Part shown: piece after piece, positions 46,209 through 53,534 of the stretch | Layout: each line of letters begins with the position of its first letter | How positions within the stretch are numbered: position 1 is the first letter of the stretch | Assembly: GCA_024742485.1 (NCBI GenBank) | Contig: JANSYK010000001.1 | Coordinates: forward strand, 1,054,001 to 1,118,000 | Direction of reading: 5' to 3' | DNA length: 64,000 nucleotides | Source of the DNA: Alphaproteobacteria bacterium | GTDB lineage: Bacteria; Pseudomonadota; Alphaproteobacteria; Rhizobiales; Rhizobiaceae | Program-made: the position numbers and the translations under genes | The notes under the pieces: model-generated | Told to the model about the DNA's origin: nothing | Seen by the model: the letters and a program-made list of their open reading frames with translations, nothing else | Databases searched by the model: none

Positions 46209-46241
46209 ATATACGAATCATATACGGTTCATATATCCATT
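46209..46241 (+). repeat. Three tandem 11-bp repeats upstream of the ParD-like gene
   Basis: ATATACGAATC, ATATACGGTTC and ATATATCCATT follow one another without gaps, 14 bases before the ParD-like start codon. The 11-base period is one helical turn, the arrangement expected for ribbon-helix-helix dimers bound side by side. It is a likely autoregulatory site for the ParD-like protein; this is inference. Confidence 0.6.
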
Positions 46242-46255
46242 CATCGGGAGCCATC

Positions 46256-46462
46256 ATGGGCATTGTTAAAATCGGCGACGAACTGCATGAGGAGGTGCGA
46301 CGGGCCAGTGCGGTCATGTGCCGGTCCATCAACGCGCAGGCTGAATTCTGGATGAAGATCGGCATGCTGGCCGAGGCCAATCCGGACCAATCCTTCAACG
46401 ACATCGTCAGGGCACAGCTAGAGGCGGCGCAGATCCGCCCCGCCCACAGTGTCGTCGCCTGA
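46256..46462 (+). CDS. ParD-like protein, antitoxin-type ribbon-helix-helix family
   Basis: 68 residues: MGIVKIGDELHEEVRRASAV, then CRSINAQAEFWMKIGMLAEANPDQSFNDIVRAQLEAAQ. It matches the ParD-like antitoxin family. GGGAG precedes the ATG at 46256; the longer frame overlaps iolB and lacks a ribosome site. The next gene, map, starts one base after its stop, so map stands where a toxin gene would be. No ParE-like gene is nearby. It may be a transcription factor controlling map. Confidence 0.8.
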   Translation: MGIVKIGDELHEEVRRASAVMCRSINAQAEFWMKIGMLAEANPDQSFNDIVRAQLEAAQIRPAHSVVA

Positions 46463-46463
46463 C

Positions 46464-47243
46464 ATGGTCAAGACACCGGACGAACTGGCACTGATGCGGA
46501 TTTCCGGCAGATTGCTGGCATCCGTATTCGAAATGCTGGACGAACAGGAACTCGTCGGTATGTCGACATTGCAGGTCAACAACCTCGTCGACAGCTTCAT
46601 CACACGGGATCTTGCCGCCCGCCCGGCAAGCAAGGGTCAATATGACTTCGACTATGTCCTTAATTGTTCCATCAATCATGTCGTATGTCATGGTGTGCCG
46701 GCTGCAGACGAGATTATCCAGGATGGTGACATCATCAATCTCGACATCACGCTCGAAAAGAACGGCTTCATTGCCGATTCAAGCAAGACCTATCTGATCG
46801 GCAATGCGTCGCCCGCCGCCCGGCGAATCGTCCGGATCGCTCACGCAGCCCTCTGGCAGGGGATCAGACAGGTACGACCGGGAGCCCAATTGGGGGATAT
46901 CGGTGCCGCGATCGAACGGCACGCCAAGAGAAACGGCTGTTCCGTCGTGCGGGAATATTGTGGCCATGGCATCGGCCGCCAGATGCATGAGGAACCGCAA
47001 GTGCTCAATTTCGGACGGCCGGGGACGGGCCTGCACCTGTGCGAAGGCATGGTTTTCACCATCGAGCCGATGATCAATCAGGGGTCCCGCAAGGTTTCCA
47101 CCGAAAGCGACGGCTGGACGGTTGTGACCAATGACGGAAAGCTGTCAGCGCAATTCGAACACACGGTCGCCGTTGCAAAGGACGGCGTCGAAGTCCTGAC
47201 CCTGCGGCGAGACGAGACACCGATGGTGGTGCGAGGGTTGTGA
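46464..47243 (+). CDS. map: Type I methionine aminopeptidase
   Basis: 259 residues, the size of bacterial MAP. Metal ligands are in INLDITLEKNGFIADSSKTY (two Asp), GHGIGRQMHEEP (His), FTIEPMI (Glu) and SAQFEHTVAV (Glu); the CHGVP histidine contacts substrate. It removes N-terminal methionine from new proteins. It is translated right after the ParD-like gene with no ribosome site of its own, so coupling is likely. Since a housekeeping map is usually elsewhere, this may be a second copy; that cannot be checked here. Confidence 0.92.
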   Translation: MVKTPDELALMRISGRLLASVFEMLDEQELVGMSTLQVNNLVDSFITRDLAARPASKGQYDFDYVLNCSINHVVCHGVPAADEIIQDGDIINLDITLEKNGFIADSSKTYLIGNASPAARRIVRIAHAALWQGIRQVRPGAQLGDIGAAIERHAKRNGCSVVREYCGHGIGRQMHEEPQVLNFGRPGTGLHLCEGMVFTIEPMINQGSRKVSTESDGWTVVTNDGKLSAQFEHTVAVAKDGVEVLTLRRDETPMVVRGL

Positions 47244-47261
47244 CCCGGAAGACAGGAACCC

Positions 47262-48899
47262 TCAGGAGGAGGCATCCTTCAATCGGAATCGCTGGACCTT
47301 GCCCGTTTGCGTTTTGGGCAACGCATCGATGAACTTAACGGATCGCGGGTATTTGTAGGGGGCAATCACCGCCTTGACGTGATCCTGGAGCCGCTTGACT
47401 GTTTCCGGATTGGCCGGCACCCCATCACGCAGAACCACATGAGCCTCGACAATCTCACCTCTTTGATCATCGGCCACGCCGATGACACCGCATTCGGCGA
47501 CATCCTCGTGGGCCAGAAGCGCTGCCTCGACCTCCGGTCCCGCAATGTTGTAACCGGCCGAAATGATCATATCGTCGGACCGGGCAAGAAAATGAAATAT
47601 CCCGGCCTCGTCCTGCAGGAATGAATCGCCGGTCAGATTCCAGCCATCGCGCACATAGGCGGCCTGCCGATCACGGTCATCGAGATATCGGCAGCCGGTC
47701 GGGCCGCGCACTGCCAGCCGGCCTGGTTCTCCCCGCGGAACCTCGTTCATATCATTGTCCACGACACGCGCTTCATAGCCGGTAACCGGGACTCCAGTGG
47801 CGCCCGGCTGTGACTCGCCAAGCTTGTTGGAGATGAAAATATGCAGAAGTTCCGTGGCACCGATCCCGTCCAGAATCGGTTTGCCGGTTTTGTTCATCCA
47901 GGCATCATAGACCGGCGGTGGCAGGGTTTCTCCCGCCGATACGGCCATCCTCAGAGACGACAGGTCGGCCCCCTCCTCCATCGCTGCAAGCATCGCGCGA
48001 TAGGCAGTTGGCGCGGTGAAACAGATGGTTGCCTTGTAGGTCTGGATGATGTCGATCATATTGGGCGGCGTGGCGCTTTCCAGAAGCGTTGCGGCGGCAC
48101 CGAACCGCAGCGGAAAGATTGCCAGACCGCCCAACCCGAACGTAAAGGCCAGCGGCGGTGATCCGACAAAGACATCCTCGGGCGTAACCGAGAGAAACTC
48201 GCGTGCATACCCATCGGCAATGATCAGGAGATCGCGATGGAAGTGCATCGTGGCCTTGGGTTCGCCGGTTGTGCCCGACGTGAAGCCCAGCAACGCCACA
48301 TCATCCCTGCCCGTCTGAACGGCATCGAACCGCACCGGTTTGTTCAAGGCGATCCGGTCGAGCTCGGCGTCATGGTTGGCGGTACCGTCAAACCCGACCA
48401 CCTTGTCCAGAAAACGGTTGTCCTTGGCGCAACTGACCATCTCGTCCATCAGACGTGTATCGCACAGCGCCAGGGTGATCTGCGCCTTGTCGACAATCTT
48501 GGTGAGTTCGACCGCACGCAACATCGGCATTGTGTTGACGACAACGGCACCCGCCTTTGTCGCAGCCAGCCAGCAGGCGACCATGGCTGGATTGTTGGCC
48601 GAGCGGATAAGCACTCGATTGCCGGGCTTTACGCCATAATCCTCGACCAGCGCGTGGGCGATTCGATTGGTCCAGTCTGCCAACTCCTTGTAGGTGCGCC
48701 TTCGGCCATTGCCGATCAGGGCCGTGTGATCCGCAAAGCCCTTCTCGACAACTGCATCGGTCAGTTCGACACCGGCATTCAGATGGTCTGGATAGTCGAA
48801 ATCATCCAGCAGGAGTTCGGGCCAGGCCTCGAAGGGCGGCAGATTGTCTCGCGCAAACGTATCGACATGCGCCGACGGTCCAAGTTGAATGCTGCTCAT
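47262..48899 (-). CDS. AMP-forming acyl/aryl-CoA ligase, 2-aminobenzoate-CoA ligase-like
   Basis: 545 residues of the ANL superfamily. P-loop LGFTSGTTGEPKATMHFHRD, A5 GATELLHIFISN, A7 region GDSFLQDEAGIFHFLARSDDMIISAGYNI, and the A10 lysine in LPKTQTGKVQRF. The MHFHRDLL and ELLHIF segments resemble benzoate- and 2-aminobenzoate-CoA ligases. It activates an aromatic or related acid with ATP and CoA. The ATG at 48899 overlaps the acyl-CoA dehydrogenase stop (TGATG) and follows GGGAGG. Last gene of the MarR-controlled operon. Confidence 0.85.
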   Translation of the reverse strand: MSSIQLGPSAHVDTFARDNLPPFEAWPELLLDDFDYPDHLNAGVELTDAVVEKGFADHTALIGNGRRRTYKELADWTNRIAHALVEDYGVKPGNRVLIRSANNPAMVACWLAATKAGAVVVNTMPMLRAVELTKIVDKAQITLALCDTRLMDEMVSCAKDNRFLDKVVGFDGTANHDAELDRIALNKPVRFDAVQTGRDDVALLGFTSGTTGEPKATMHFHRDLLIIADGYAREFLSVTPEDVFVGSPPLAFTFGLGGLAIFPLRFGAAATLLESATPPNMIDIIQTYKATICFTAPTAYRAMLAAMEEGADLSSLRMAVSAGETLPPPVYDAWMNKTGKPILDGIGATELLHIFISNKLGESQPGATGVPVTGYEARVVDNDMNEVPRGEPGRLAVRGPTGCRYLDDRDRQAAYVRDGWNLTGDSFLQDEAGIFHFLARSDDMIISAGYNIAGPEVEAALLAHEDVAECGVIGVADDQRGEIVEAHVVLRDGVPANPETVKRLQDHVKAVIAPYKYPRSVKFIDALPKTQTGKVQRFRLKDASS

Positions 48900-50065
48900 C
48901 ACAAACCTCCCGTATTGGCAAGCGCCTGTCGCGCAATAATCACTTTCTGGACGTCCGACGCGCCCTCATAGATGCGCAACGCCCGAATCTCGCGATAAAG
49001 GCTTTCGACAATGTGCCCTTTGCGGACACCGTCGCCGCCGTGGATTTGCACCGCCTTGTCGATGACCTCCTGGGCGCGGTCCGTGGCGAAGAGCTTGGCC
49101 ATTGCAGCTTCGCGTGTGACACGGGCGGCTCCACTGTCCTTCGTCCAGGCGGCCCGATAAACCAGCAGGGCAGCCGCATCGATATCCAGCGCCATGTCGG
49201 CAATATGCCCCTGCACCATCTGAAGCTCGGCCAGCGGCGCACCGAAGAGCTCCCGTGAGGCTGCCCGATCGAGGGTCTCGCCAAGGGCCCGCCGGGCAAA
49301 GCCGAGCGCCGCAGCGCCGACGGTCGAGCGGAACAGGTCGAGCACCGACATGGCGATTTTGAAACCGTCCCCGGATTGGCCGATCATCGCCTCCGCCGGA
49401 ACGCGGCAATCATCGAATGCAAGTCGTGCCAGAGGATGCGGTGCGACCACTTCAAGGCGCTCGGCGACACTCAAACCAGGCGTATCGGCCGGAACGACAA
49501 AGGCACTGATTCCCTTGGCGCCCGGCGCATCGCCGGTGCGGGCAAACACCGTGTAGACATCGGCTATGCCGCCATTCGAAATCCAGGTCTTCTCTCCATT
49601 GAGAACATATTCATTGCCATCGGCCACCGCCGTCATGTCCATATTGGCGACATCCGAACCCGAGCGCGGTTCCGACAGGGCAAAGGCCGACAACGCCTCA
49701 CCGCAGCGCGTCTTGCTCAGCCATTGCTCCCGCTGGGCGGATGATCCAAACAGCGACAGTGCCCCGGTCCCCAAACCCTGCATGGCAAAGACAAAATCGG
49801 CCAAGCCGTCATGGCGTGCCAGGATTTCACGCGTCAGGCAGAGCGTTCTGACATCAAGCTTGCCACCGGGGTCAGCCGGATCGATCGCCGAGTGCATTAA
49901 CCAGCCGGCCTCGCCAAGGCGCCCGGCAATGGCGCGGCAGCACCCATCCACGTCACTGTGGTCCAGATCCGACAAATTGCGGCCAACCCAATCATCGAAC
50001 CGATCGTGAAAATCGGCATGTCGTGCCTCGAAAAACGGCCAATGGAGAAAACTGCGATCCGCCAT
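48899..50065 (-). CDS. Acyl-CoA dehydrogenase
   Basis: 388 residues. [18 protein letters not shown] and [21 protein letters not shown] are the FAD and substrate segments; the catalytic glutamate is in [19 protein letters not shown]. It oxidises a CoA ester to its enoyl form and passes electrons to ETF. I use the ATG at 50065 (AGGGA upstream) rather than the TTG two codons earlier. It lies between the enoyl-CoA hydratase gene and the ligase gene, consistent with beta-oxidation of a ring-derived acid. Confidence 0.9.
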   Translation of the reverse strand: MADRSFLHWPFFEARHADFHDRFDDWVGRNLSDLDHSDVDGCCRAIAGRLGEAGWLMHSAIDPADPGGKLDVRTLCLTREILARHDGLADFVFAMQGLGTGALSLFGSSAQREQWLSKTRCGEALSAFALSEPRSGSDVANMDMTAVADGNEYVLNGEKTWISNGGIADVYTVFARTGDAPGAKGISAFVVPADTPGLSVAERLEVVAPHPLARLAFDDCRVPAEAMIGQSGDGFKIAMSVLDLFRSTVGAAALGFARRALGETLDRAASRELFGAPLAELQMVQGHIADMALDIDAAALLVYRAAWTKDSGAARVTREAAMAKLFATDRAQEVIDKAVQIHGGDGVRKGHIVESLYREIRALRIYEGASDVQKVIIARQALANTGGL

Positions 50066-50067
50066 CG

Positions 50068-50880
50068 TCAATTCCCTTCAAACACCGGCTTCTGCTTGGC
50101 GACAAATGCGTCATAGGCCCGTTTGAAATCCGCGGTCTGCATGCAGATCGCCTGGGCTTGGGCTTCTGCCTCGATCGCTTCATCGATCGACATGGCCCAT
50201 TCCTGTTTCAGCATCGTCTTGGTCATCATGTGGCCGAAATTCGGGCCATTGGCGAGGCGCGTCGCAAAGGAGACCGCTTCTTCCTCGAGATCGGCCGCGT
50301 CCACAATCCGGTTGTGAAAGCCCCAACGCTCACCCTCCTCTGCCGACATGGAGCGCCCTGTGAAAAGCAGCTCGCTGGCCCGTCCCTGTCCAATGATCCG
50401 CGGTAGAATGGCACAAGCACCCATATCGCAGGCTGCAAGCCCCACCCGGGTAAACAGAAACGCTGTCTTGGCTTCGGGTGTTGCAAACCGGATATCGGAC
50501 GCCATTGCGACGATGGCGCCGGCGCCGACGCATACGCCATCGATCGCGGCAATGATCGGCTTACCGCAACCCACCATCGCCTTGACCAGATCGCCGGTCA
50601 TCCGCGTAAAGGCCAGCAGACCCTTCATGTCCCGGTCAAGCAACGGCCCGATAATATCGTGCACATCACCACCGGAACAGAAATTGCCACCATTGGAGGC
50701 AAAGACAACCGCATCGACATCGTCCACATAGACCAGATCACGAAAACAGTCGCGCAACTCGGCATAGCTTTCGAATGTCAGCGGATTCTTGCGTTCCGGT
50801 CTGATCAGCCGAATGACCGCAACACGGCCACGCATCTGCCAATCGAAATGCTGCGGTTTGAAATTTGCCATGGAATTCAT
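50068..50880 (-). CDS. Enoyl-CoA hydratase-family protein
   Basis: 270 residues of the crotonase family. Oxyanion-hole segments are [16 protein letters not shown] and [16 protein letters not shown]. The usual glutamates are not obvious in the [21 protein letters not shown] segment, so the chemistry may not be simple hydration. Its ATG overlaps the marR stop by ATGA, and three bases separate it from the acyl-CoA dehydrogenase start. Similar proteins occur in 2-aminobenzoyl-CoA and benzoyl-CoA type operons. Confidence 0.87.
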   Translation of the reverse strand: MNSMANFKPQHFDWQMRGRVAVIRLIRPERKNPLTFESYAELRDCFRDLVYVDDVDAVVFASNGGNFCSGGDVHDIIGPLLDRDMKGLLAFTRMTGDLVKAMVGCGKPIIAAIDGVCVGAGAIVAMASDIRFATPEAKTAFLFTRVGLAACDMGACAILPRIIGQGRASELLFTGRSMSAEEGERWGFHNRIVDAADLEEEAVSFATRLANGPNFGHMMTKTMLKQEWAMSIDEAIEAEAQAQAICMQTADFKRAYDAFVAKQKPVFEGN

Positions 50881-51338
50881 CGTGATGTTCCTCCGGATAT
50901 GGCCATGCCATCAAGCAGTTGCAGCAATTGGTCAGCATCCTCGTCGCCAAGCGAACTGAGCATCGAGCTGATCCAGCCCTCATGGGTCTTCGCCATCTCG
51001 GCAAAAGATTCGCGACCTTCATCGGTCAGGCGAACGGCCATCGCCCGCCGGTCGCCGCTAACCGGCACACGAACCACCAGCCCGTCTGAAACAAGCCGTT
51101 CGACAATGCCTGTCACATTGCCGTTCGACACCATCAACGCGGCGGACAATTCGCTCATTTTCAATCCGGCTTCCTCGCGGTGAAGCGCGGCCAGAACGTC
51201 AAACCGAGGCAGCGTGGTTGCGTAGTCAAGCCGCAACCGTTCCCGAATCTCGGCCTCCATCTGGCGCGATATCTTCAGCAGGCGCAGCCAGACGCGCAGC
51301 CTCTGCTTGTCGCGATCGATATCGATTGTCTCGCTCAT
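50877..51338 (-). CDS. MarR-family regulator
   Basis: 153 residues. Winged [70 protein letters not shown]. The family commonly senses aromatic acids or their CoA esters. The ATG at 51338 follows GGGGGAGA and overlaps the SDR stop by ATGA. It sits inside the operon it probably represses; the AT-rich palindrome at 52196-52214 upstream of the operon is a likely binding site. Confidence 0.88.
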   Translation of the reverse strand: MSETIDIDRDKQRLRVWLRLLKISRQMEAEIRERLRLDYATTLPRFDVLAALHREEAGLKMSELSAALMVSNGNVTGIVERLVSDGLVVRVPVSGDRRAMAVRLTDEGRESFAEMAKTHEGWISSMLSSLGDEDADQLLQLLDGMAISGGTSR

Positions 51339-52096
51339 ATCTCTCCCCCGGATATCGAAAGGGCCTGTCCGGTCACTGCGCCAGAATGCGGCCCACACAG
51401 CCAAAGAACCGTCTGCGCGACTTCCTCTGGCTCGACAAACCGTCCCGTCGGATTGCCCCGAAGCAGCGTTTTGGCGGCCTCTTCCCGGCTGCGGCCGGTT
51501 TTTTTCGCGATATTGTCCAAGCTGCGGTCAAGCATCGGCGTCTGCGTGTAGCCGGGACAGACGGCATTGACCGTGATGCCGGACCGCGCAACTTCCACCG
51601 CGACTGCCCGCGTCAGCCCGACAACGCCGTGTTTTGCGGCACAATAGGCCGCCACATAGCCATAGCCTTTCAGGCCGGCAACCGATGCGATGGAGACAAT
51701 GCGTCCCCATCCCTTGTCACCCATGCCAAGCAGACCGGCCTGCATCGTCAGGAAAACCCCCGTCAAATTGACATCGATCATCGCGTTCCAGTCCGCCAGG
51801 GACAGTTTCGCAAACGGAACGCTTTCGGCGGCACCCGCATTGGCAATCACGATATCGGCTCCGCCATGATCGTCATTGACCGACGCAAAGAGCTGGTCGA
51901 CGGCCGCGGCATCCGTCACATCGCAAACGGCACTCGTGATCAGGTGCGACTCTGCGGCAACGGAGTCGAGCGCCTCTTTGTTTCTCCCGGTGATCGTCAC
52001 ACTGGCGCCGGCATTCGTCAAAGCGCGAACGATCGACAACCCGACACCGGATCCGCCGCCTGTCACCAGCGCGTGTTTTCCTTCAAGTTCCGTCAT
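51335..52096 (-). CDS. Short-chain dehydrogenase/reductase
   Basis: 253 residues. NAD(P)-binding TGGGSGVGLSI near residue 13, NAG in VIANAGAAES, and the catalytic YxxxK in YVAAYCAAKHG. It ends with the PETGRFV-like region [37 protein letters not shown], typical of 3-hydroxyacyl dehydrogenase-like SDRs. It probably oxidises the hydroxyacyl-CoA made by the hydratase. ATG at 52096 with AGAGG upstream. First gene of the operon SDR-marR-hydratase-acyl-CoA dehydrogenase-ligase. Confidence 0.88.
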   Translation of the reverse strand: MTELEGKHALVTGGGSGVGLSIVRALTNAGASVTITGRNKEALDSVAAESHLITSAVCDVTDAAAVDQLFASVNDDHGGADIVIANAGAAESVPFAKLSLADWNAMIDVNLTGVFLTMQAGLLGMGDKGWGRIVSIASVAGLKGYGYVAAYCAAKHGVVGLTRAVAVEVARSGITVNAVCPGYTQTPMLDRSLDNIAKKTGRSREEAAKTLLRGNPTGRFVEPEEVAQTVLWLCGPHSGAVTGQALSISGGEI

Positions 52097-52195
52097 TATC
52101 CGACCTCTCGCCTCTCGCGGTGAATGCCTGCCCGGGCTGTTCAGCCGTCGACAACGACCGTTAGCCAAAACTGCCATCAAAGGCGATTTATTTCA

Positions 52196-52214
52196 AGCTT
52201 AAAATTTTTAAGCT
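52196..52214. promoter_or_regulatory. AT-rich palindrome, candidate MarR operator
   Basis: AGCTTAAAA-T-TTTTAAGCT, perfect 9-bp arms with a single central base, 100 bases before the SDR start codon and 40 bases after the end of the FAD oxidase gene. MarR regulators bind such short AT-rich palindromes, and a marR gene lies in the operon. No T-run is arranged as for a terminator beyond the palindrome itself. Confidence 0.6.
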
Positions 52215-52253
52215 GAAGACATTATGCAAATTCAGGAAATCATATTTCAGGGT

Positions 52254-53414
52254 TCAATCCGTTTGCGCTGTGGCACCTGGCGCGAACCGCATCGGCGAGA
52301 CCTCTTCAAGGGTGAGTCCGCCATCGCCGATATCGGGCGAGATCCCACAACCGCTGATCAAACTAGCAGCCAGCCGTGACAGCGCCGGGGCGGACTGGAT
52401 GCCGTAACCGCCCTGCCCGGCCAGCCAGAAAAACCCTTCGAGCTGCGGATCAAATCCGCAAACCGGAGCCCCATCGGCCACAAAACTGCGCAATCCGGCC
52501 CAGCTGTTTTCAATCCGCCGAACGTCCATGTCGAAAGCCTTTTCCACCCGGTCAATGCATGTGGCGACATCCAGTTCTTCAGGCTGTGCATCACATGGCG
52601 CACTGGGCGTTTCATCCGCCGGAGAAAGAAGAAATCGGCCAGTTTCCGGCTTCAGGTAGAATGTGTCATCCAAATCGCCGATTGCCGGCCATGCACTGAT
52701 TTTCCGGTCTGGCGGCGCCGGCACAATCACCACGGTCCGGCGCTTCGGAACAATCCCGACTTTGGCGGCGCCGGCTTTGGCTGCAATCAGATCCGCCCAG
52801 GCGCCGGCGGCATTGACGACAATGGGGGCAGTTAACACGCGGTCCGCGGTGTGCAAGGTCCACAGGGCACCGGTGCGATCGATCCTCTCGACCCGGGCGC
52901 CCGTGTGAAGAGTGCCACCATGGCGCCGGAGGCCACGCAGAAATCCCCGGTGAAGCGCATGAACGTCGATGTCGCGGGCATTTTCCTCGAGCATTCCGGC
53001 AAACGCCGCTTCATCGCGCAGAAGCGGGACAAGGGCTTTGATCTCGGCGCGGTCCACCTTTCTGATGCCCGAAACCGAATGGAAGGCTGCAAGGAGTTTA
53101 TCGAGTTTTTCTTCTCGGGCTTCCGTCGTGAAGGTCAAAATACCCCGCCGGCTCAAGAGCGGCCTGTCGCAAAATCCGCCGGGCGGATTTTCCAGAAATT
53201 CGCGCGACAGGCTGGTCAGCAAACGCATTGTCGGCGGGCCATATGTCTCGGTATATATGGCGGCTGACCGACCCGTTGTATGATAACCGGGCTGGTCCTC
53301 CATTTCGACAACAGCCACGCTGGCGTCCGGTGCCAACTGCCAGGCGACGGAGGCACCAGCCATACCGGCTCCAATGATCACGACATCAAAGTGATTTCCC
53401 GGCCCGCAGCCCAC
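52254..53414 (-). CDS. FAD-dependent amine/D-amino-acid oxidase family protein (DAO)
   Basis: 386 residues. FAD motif FDVVIIGAGMAGASVAWQLAP, then GRSAAIYTETYGPP, VNAAGAWADLIAAKAG (the conserved NAAG...W of DAO proteins) and a C-terminal GFFWLAGQGGYGIQSAPALSRLAASLI. Related enzymes oxidise D-amino acids, sarcosine or other secondary amines. Start is GTG at 53414 with AAGG upstream. It follows the dimethylglycine-dehydrogenase-like gene by 120 bases on the same strand and may be in its operon. Substrate inferred only as an amine. Confidence 0.85.
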   Translation of the reverse strand: MGCGPGNHFDVVIIGAGMAGASVAWQLAPDASVAVVEMEDQPGYHTTGRSAAIYTETYGPPTMRLLTSLSREFLENPPGGFCDRPLLSRRGILTFTTEAREEKLDKLLAAFHSVSGIRKVDRAEIKALVPLLRDEAAFAGMLEENARDIDVHALHRGFLRGLRRHGGTLHTGARVERIDRTGALWTLHTADRVLTAPIVVNAAGAWADLIAAKAGAAKVGIVPKRRTVVIVPAPPDRKISAWPAIGDLDDTFYLKPETGRFLLSPADETPSAPCDAQPEELDVATCIDRVEKAFDMDVRRIENSWAGLRSFVADGAPVCGFDPQLEGFFWLAGQGGYGIQSAPALSRLAASLISGCGISPDIGDGGLTLEEVSPMRFAPGATAQTD

Positions 53415-53534
53415 ATCACGGCCTTTCAGAAGCGAGGCGGCAGTGCTGCACGCCCTGACTGATTGCTTTTGAACGATTGGATATCAGACCGCACGTCTTT
53501 GCAACGGGCCAGAACAATCGCAGGGCATGACTTG

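Noticed and set aside
46256-47243. ParD-like/Map pair as a true toxin-antitoxin system
   Set aside because: Map has all catalytic residues of a housekeeping aminopeptidase and no ParE-like gene is present; kept only as an unusual regulatory pair.
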